NCBI GenBank assembly: GCA_040756085.1
Contig: JBFMAE010000227.1
Location: forward strand, 1-6,787
Direction of reading: 5' to 3'
Length of the DNA: 6,787 nt
DNA from: JBFMAE01 sp040756085
GTDB taxonomy: Bacteria; Desulfobacterota; BSN033; UBA1163
Positions within the stretch are counted from its first letter, which is position 1; each line of letters opens with the position of its first letter. The position numbers were made by a program, and so were the translations under genes. Positions 4,690 through 6,787 of this stretch are shown piece by piece. The notes below the pieces were generated by a model. That model was not told where the DNA came from, did no database searches, and saw nothing but the letters and a program-made list of their open reading frames with translations.

Positions 4690-5682
4690 ATGGACCAGAT
4701 CACAATTAATATGGAAAAGTTCATGAAGGATCACCCCCGTTTGAAATATATCTTTTTTGGGGGAAAAGGAGGAGTTGGAAAGACGGTGATGGCAGGAGCT
4801 GCAGCACTCTGGTCAGCCAAACAGGGCAAGAGGACCTTGCTGGCCTCGACTAATCCTGTGCATAGCCTTTCCAACCTCTTAGAAAAAGATGTCTTTGGAA
4901 AAGCAGCCATCGTCTGCGATGAAGAGAAGTGTTATGCCTTTGAGATTGACACACGAGATACGATCGAACGCTCAAAACAAGAAATCCGCGAAAAGATTAA
5001 CTGGTTTCTAAAATTTGCAGACATCACGACGAAAGCAGAGGATTTTATCGAATCCGCCACCATGAACCCTGCCTTTGAAGAGTCGGCCATGTTTGAGAAT
5101 ATGATGGATCTCATGTTCAAAGATGAATATGATTTTTATGTCTTCGATACGGCTCCCACCGCAAATGCGAGACGACTTCTCGGGATGTCAAAGGTCTACT
5201 CCCTTTGGGTGGAGAAGATGCTGAAGAGCCGAGAGGAGGCAAAATCACTAAGGGAGATGCTTTCCTTCTCGAAAAAAGAAGAAAAAGATCCTCTCCTGGA
5301 TTACCTTTTAAGTTTCAAGGATCGAATGGGCCATGCCAAAAACCTCCTGACCGATGAAGCCCTTACCGCCTTCTTTTTTGTGACATTACCTGAAAGCCTT
5401 CCCATCGCTGTCATCACCCGCTTCATCAATTGGTTCCATGAATTTGGAATTCCCGTTGGGGGTGTGGTGGTCAATGGGGTGATTCAAAAGGATCAGGTCG
5501 GAAAAGATGCTGCGGAATTCGTCCTCAACCGAATTCAGATGCAAGATGAACATATGGCGGAGATCTGGAAGATATTCGAAGACAGGGTGAGGGCGATTGT
5601 TCCTCTATTCGAAACAGAGGTGAAGGGATCAAAGATGTTGAATCGAACGATTGAATATCTGTTTGCACCATCATCTCTTTAA
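4690..5682 (+). CDS. ArsA/Get3-family ATPase, second of the pair, with Asn at the switch I catalytic position
   Basis: This 330-residue paralogue of the preceding ATPase is alignable along its whole length; both have FFGGKGG- or MFGGKGG-type P-loops, a 'K(Q)EIR.KI' helix, 'EESA.F', and 'LTDE/KK..TAFFFV'. Walker A is GGKGGVGKT (24-32) with signature K26 and K31. Switch I reads STNPVHSLSN (53-62): N55 replaces the aspartate equivalent to Get3 D57, the residue whose Asn mutant is used to block hydrolysis in yeast Get3. Switch II is DTAPTANA (153-160), keeping DTAPT but losing GH. An adenine-contact Asn is likely at N262. Its only cysteines, C76 and C81, do not match ArsA or Get3 metal sites. ATG 4690 follows GGGAG (4678-4682) by 7 bases. 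It likely binds ATP but hydrolyses poorly by itself, acting with the first ATPase. Actinobacterial paired ArsA-like proteins (Rv3679/Rv3680) are a distant precedent, cited from memory. Confidence 0.88.
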   Translation: MDQITINMEKFMKDHPRLKYIFFGGKGGVGKTVMAGAAALWSAKQGKRTLLASTNPVHSLSNLLEKDVFGKAAIVCDEEKCYAFEIDTRDTIERSKQEIREKINWFLKFADITTKAEDFIESATMNPAFEESAMFENMMDLMFKDEYDFYVFDTAPTANARRLLGMSKVYSLWVEKMLKSREEAKSLREMLSFSKKEEKDPLLDYLLSFKDRMGHAKNLLTDEALTAFFFVTLPESLPIAVITRFINWFHEFGIPVGGVVVNGVIQKDQVGKDAAEFVLNRIQMQDEHMAEIWKIFEDRVRAIVPLFETEVKGSKMLNRTIEYLFAPSSL

Positions 5683-5732
5683 ATGTAGGCTAAAATTAAC
5701 CTCTTTTATTTCCATAAAGTTGTTGTCTTTTT

Positions 5733-5749
5733 GTGTCAAAACATGACAC
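5733..5749. promoter_or_regulatory. Operator-like inverted repeat 1 (GTGTCA-N5-TGACAC)
   Basis: GTGTCA (5733-5738) and TGACAC (5744-5749) are perfect inverted arms around AAACA. The 17-bp size suits a dimeric HTH activator. The centre lies about 140 bases upstream of the predicted sigma54 start, a usual distance for an enhancer-binding protein. The binding protein is unknown. Confidence 0.5.
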
Positions 5750-5751
5750 TT

Positions 5752-5789
5752 TTTGTTCAAATAAGGAAATATTTTCATATTTGAACAAA
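5752..5789. promoter_or_regulatory. Operator-like inverted repeat 2 (12-bp perfect arms)
   Basis: TTTGTTCAAATA (5752-5763) and TATTTGAACAAA (5778-5789) are perfect inverted arms with a 14-base spacer. The centre lies about 110 bases upstream of the predicted start. There is no T run after it, and it lies 70 bases beyond the ATPase stop codon, so a protein-binding site seems likelier than a terminator. Its sequence differs from the first inverted repeat, so the two may bind different proteins. Confidence 0.5.
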
Positions 5790-5813
5790 CCCATCGCAAA
5801 AGAGATAACAAGC

Positions 5814-5826
5814 TAACAATTTGATA
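5814..5826 (-). promoter_or_regulatory. IHF-consensus match between the dyads and the promoter
   Basis: On the minus strand TATCAAATTGTTA matches the E. coli IHF consensus WATCAANNNNTTR at every fixed position. It lies about 60 bases upstream of the predicted start, between the two inverted repeats and the sigma54 box, where IHF bends DNA in classic sigma54 promoters. The region is AT-rich, so a chance match is possible. A weak sigma70 alternative, TTGATA-N17-TATTTT, overlaps it (5821-5849). Confidence 0.4.
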
Positions 5827-5854
5827 TCATAACTGGTTTTTAATATTTTCAATA

Positions 5855-5871
5855 TTGGTATAAAACTTGCT
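5855..5871 (+). promoter_or_regulatory. Sigma54-type (-24/-12) promoter for the 5931 gene
   Basis: TTGGTATAAAACTTGCT has GG at 5857-5858 and GC at 5869-5870, exactly 10 bases apart as sigma54 RNA polymerase requires, with the TTGC(T) -12 block intact. The -24 block is TTGGTA instead of TTGGCA. The predicted start is near 5882, about 50 bases before ATG 5931. A good Shine-Dalgarno string (AGAGGAG, 5881-5887) sits at that start but serves only a 6-codon TTG frame ending at 5917. Confidence 0.55.
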
Positions 5872-5930
5872 GATATTATTAGAGGAGCTTAAATTATTGT
5901 TTTCATTTAATTTTTAAAAAGGTTGGGGAA

Positions 5931-6689
5931 ATGCTCTCTTTATTTCAACTCCTCCTTGGTGTTTTTGCCATCTATAGTGCAATCAACTTCGAAGAAGGAT
6001 TGAGACTTCTTGTACCTTTGGGCTGTCTCTTCCTAATGCTCATCGTCAGTCGGGTTGATAAAAGAGAGTCAGAGAAAGAAAAGGCACGGAAGAGTTTTCT
6101 AAAGTCGGAAATCGAGAAGGTCTGGCAGAAAGAGTCCACGACGATTAAGGAGCAGGATTTTTTCACCATCGACTCACTACTTTGGCCAAAAAGTGAATTG
6201 CTACTCATCGATGCCGTCCATTTCATCTTCAAAGATTTAGGATTCAAGATATCGGCCGGAATCAACTACAGTTCAGTAGATCGAATTGTAAAAATTCCAG
6301 ATACCAAAAAGGCCTTCGGTGTGGAAATCCTGATGAGCGAAAGGGAGGTGGAACCCAACCATCCCAAGCTCAGCCGGGCATTACAGTTTGAGCAAGAGAA
6401 AAGGAATGGGGAGAAGATCCTGATCATTGCAAGCACCCATACCCGTCTTCCTCTTTCCGAAAGGGGGCAGGTAAGCCACCTCTCTAAGGAGCTGGTCGAT
6501 TTCTTAATCCGACACAACATCAGTTTCCTGACCGCCCATCACCTTTACGAACTCTGGCAGAAGGCGAAAGGGAAAGAGATTGATATCTTCGGATTCTTCG
6601 GGAAAATCTATTCTCAACGGGGTGAGGTCTCACTTTTGAAGGGGGCTGAAAATTTTCCCCCGCTTTCCTTCGACCTGCCCACCCCGTAA
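5931..6689 (+). CDS. Membrane-anchored protein with a possible restriction-endonuclease-like domain, function unknown
   Basis: The product has 252 residues. Two hydrophobic segments (about 3-19 and 24-40) form an N-terminal hairpin anchor with a short EEG turn. A charged helical linker follows, RVDKRESEKEKARKSFLKSEIEKVWQKE (41-68). The soluble part (80-212) has a helix LLLIDAVHFIFKDLGFKI, strand FGVEILMSE (129-137), helix HPKLSRALQFEQEKRNG (144-160), strand EKILIIAST (161-169) and a final helix LVDFLIRHNISFLTAHHLYELWQ (188-210). This order, with a long-hydrophobic 'L(I)IAST' strand and 'FLTAHHLYELW' end, recalls Mrr/PD-(D/E)xK-like domains. The E132-I-L triplet lacks the catalytic lysine, so it would be non-catalytic; this assignment is inference. 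The tail ends in Pro-rich FPPLSFDLPTP. ATG 5931 has only a weak GGGG ribosome site (5925-5928). Its 248-base upstream region carries a likely sigma54 control region. Confidence 0.75.
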   Translation: MLSLFQLLLGVFAIYSAINFEEGLRLLVPLGCLFLMLIVSRVDKRESEKEKARKSFLKSEIEKVWQKESTTIKEQDFFTIDSLLWPKSELLLIDAVHFIFKDLGFKISAGINYSSVDRIVKIPDTKKAFGVEILMSEREVEPNHPKLSRALQFEQEKRNGEKILIIASTHTRLPLSERGQVSHLSKELVDFLIRHNISFLTAHHLYELWQKAKGKEIDIFGFFGKIYSQRGEVSLLKGAENFPPLSFDLPTP

Positions 6690-6700
6690 ATCCCATTAGA

Positions 6701-6726
6701 AAGGGCAGGGCTTTGACCCTGCCCTT
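6701..6726. terminator. Strong GC hairpin after the 5931-6689 gene
   Basis: AAGGGCAGGG (6701-6710) and CCCTGCCCTT (6717-6726) form a perfect 10-bp stem with a 6-base loop, 12 bases after the stop codon. No T run follows. CACCCCGT occurs on both sides (6680-6687 and 6727-6734) as an 8-bp direct repeat, which could be a trace of insertion or chance. It is either an imperfect terminator or a dispersed palindrome. The remaining bases to 6787 show nothing I can assign. Confidence 0.5.
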
Positions 6727-6787
6727 CACCCCGTGAGTATAAGGATTCCTTGCCTTTGCAGCCGATCGGAAAACCAAGGGGCGTGCA

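Noticed and set aside
3608..5682. Arsenic-efflux ATPase (arsA) operon
   Set aside because: The metalloid-binding cysteines are absent (the first protein has none), and no arsR, arsB or arsD is present. Only the fold family is shared.
3608..5682. Nitrogenase iron protein-like or ParA/MinD ATPases
   Set aside because: Both have the GKGG-GKT deviant Walker A, but the DTAPT/GH switch II remnants, the length near 330 residues and the 'vP..E..G' ending fit ArsA/Get3. The cluster-binding cysteines of NifH are missing.
5683..5712. Intrinsic terminator after the second ATPase
   Set aside because: AGGCTA/TAACCT gives only a weak mismatched stem and the following T stretch is interrupted.
5897..5917. 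TTG six-codon leader ORF behind AGAGGAG
   Set aside because: It is too short, and its ribosome site would lie at the very 5' end of the predicted transcript. It is noted only with the promoter.
5972..6265. Minus-strand reading frames across 5972-6777
   Set aside because: They mirror the plus-strand membrane protein gene, which has a clear domain pattern and promoter region. No ribosome site or family feature supports them.
6735..6787. Start of another gene or an RNA at the window end
   Set aside because: There is only an 8-bp palindrome CCGATCGG (6763-6770) and a loose CCTTG/CAAGG pairing. No start codon with a ribosome site or RNA consensus is visible in the bases available.

Overview
This looks like chromosomal DNA from a Gram-negative, probably anaerobic bacterium of moderate GC. 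Deltaproteobacteria (Desulfobacterota) or a neighbouring lineage is the best guess. The grounds are indirect: a short-form CstA, a tandem pair of ArsA/Get3-type ATPases, strong AGGAGG ribosome sites, a sigma54/IHF-style promoter, and many intergenic palindromic repeats. There is no rRNA, tRNA, CRISPR array or transposase. All six confident or likely genes lie on the + strand.

Layout. Positions 1-183 are one large imperfect palindrome, and a shorter relative of it lies at 997-1092. Between the two copies are a sigma70-like promoter, a stand-alone citramalate/isopropylmalate-synthase regulatory domain (305-799) whose 3' end runs into a dispersed repeat, and a small cysteine-containing protein (812-988). 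A further repeat (1107-1159) then runs into a perfect-consensus sigma70 promoter (TTGACA-N16-TATAAT). This promoter has a leader of about 105 nt, with a possible 27-codon leader ORF, and serves the CstA carbon-starvation transporter gene (1297-2982).

A dense hairpin cluster (2987-3198) separates cstA from a three-gene set: a 91-residue protein of unknown function (3223-3498) and two paralogous ArsA/Get3-like ATPases of 328 and 330 residues (3608-4594, 4690-5682). The two ATPases have decayed in complementary ways. The first keeps the switch I aspartate but has lost most of the DTAPTGHT switch II signature. The second has Asn in place of that aspartate but keeps DTAPT. They therefore look like unequal halves of an obligate heterodimer, with the 91-residue protein as a candidate partner. 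Nothing ties them to arsenic: no metalloid cysteines and no arsR/arsB/arsD are present.

The gap at 5683-5930 holds what looks like a full sigma54 control region: two inverted repeats, an IHF-consensus match and a GG-N10-GC promoter. It lies in front of a membrane-anchored protein with a possible, probably degenerate, nuclease-fold domain (5931-6689). A strong GC hairpin follows that gene, and the last 60 bases show nothing recognisable.

The most promising candidates for something undescribed are the asymmetric ATPase pair with its small partner, next to a substrate transporter, and the enhancer-type promoter driving the unknown membrane protein.
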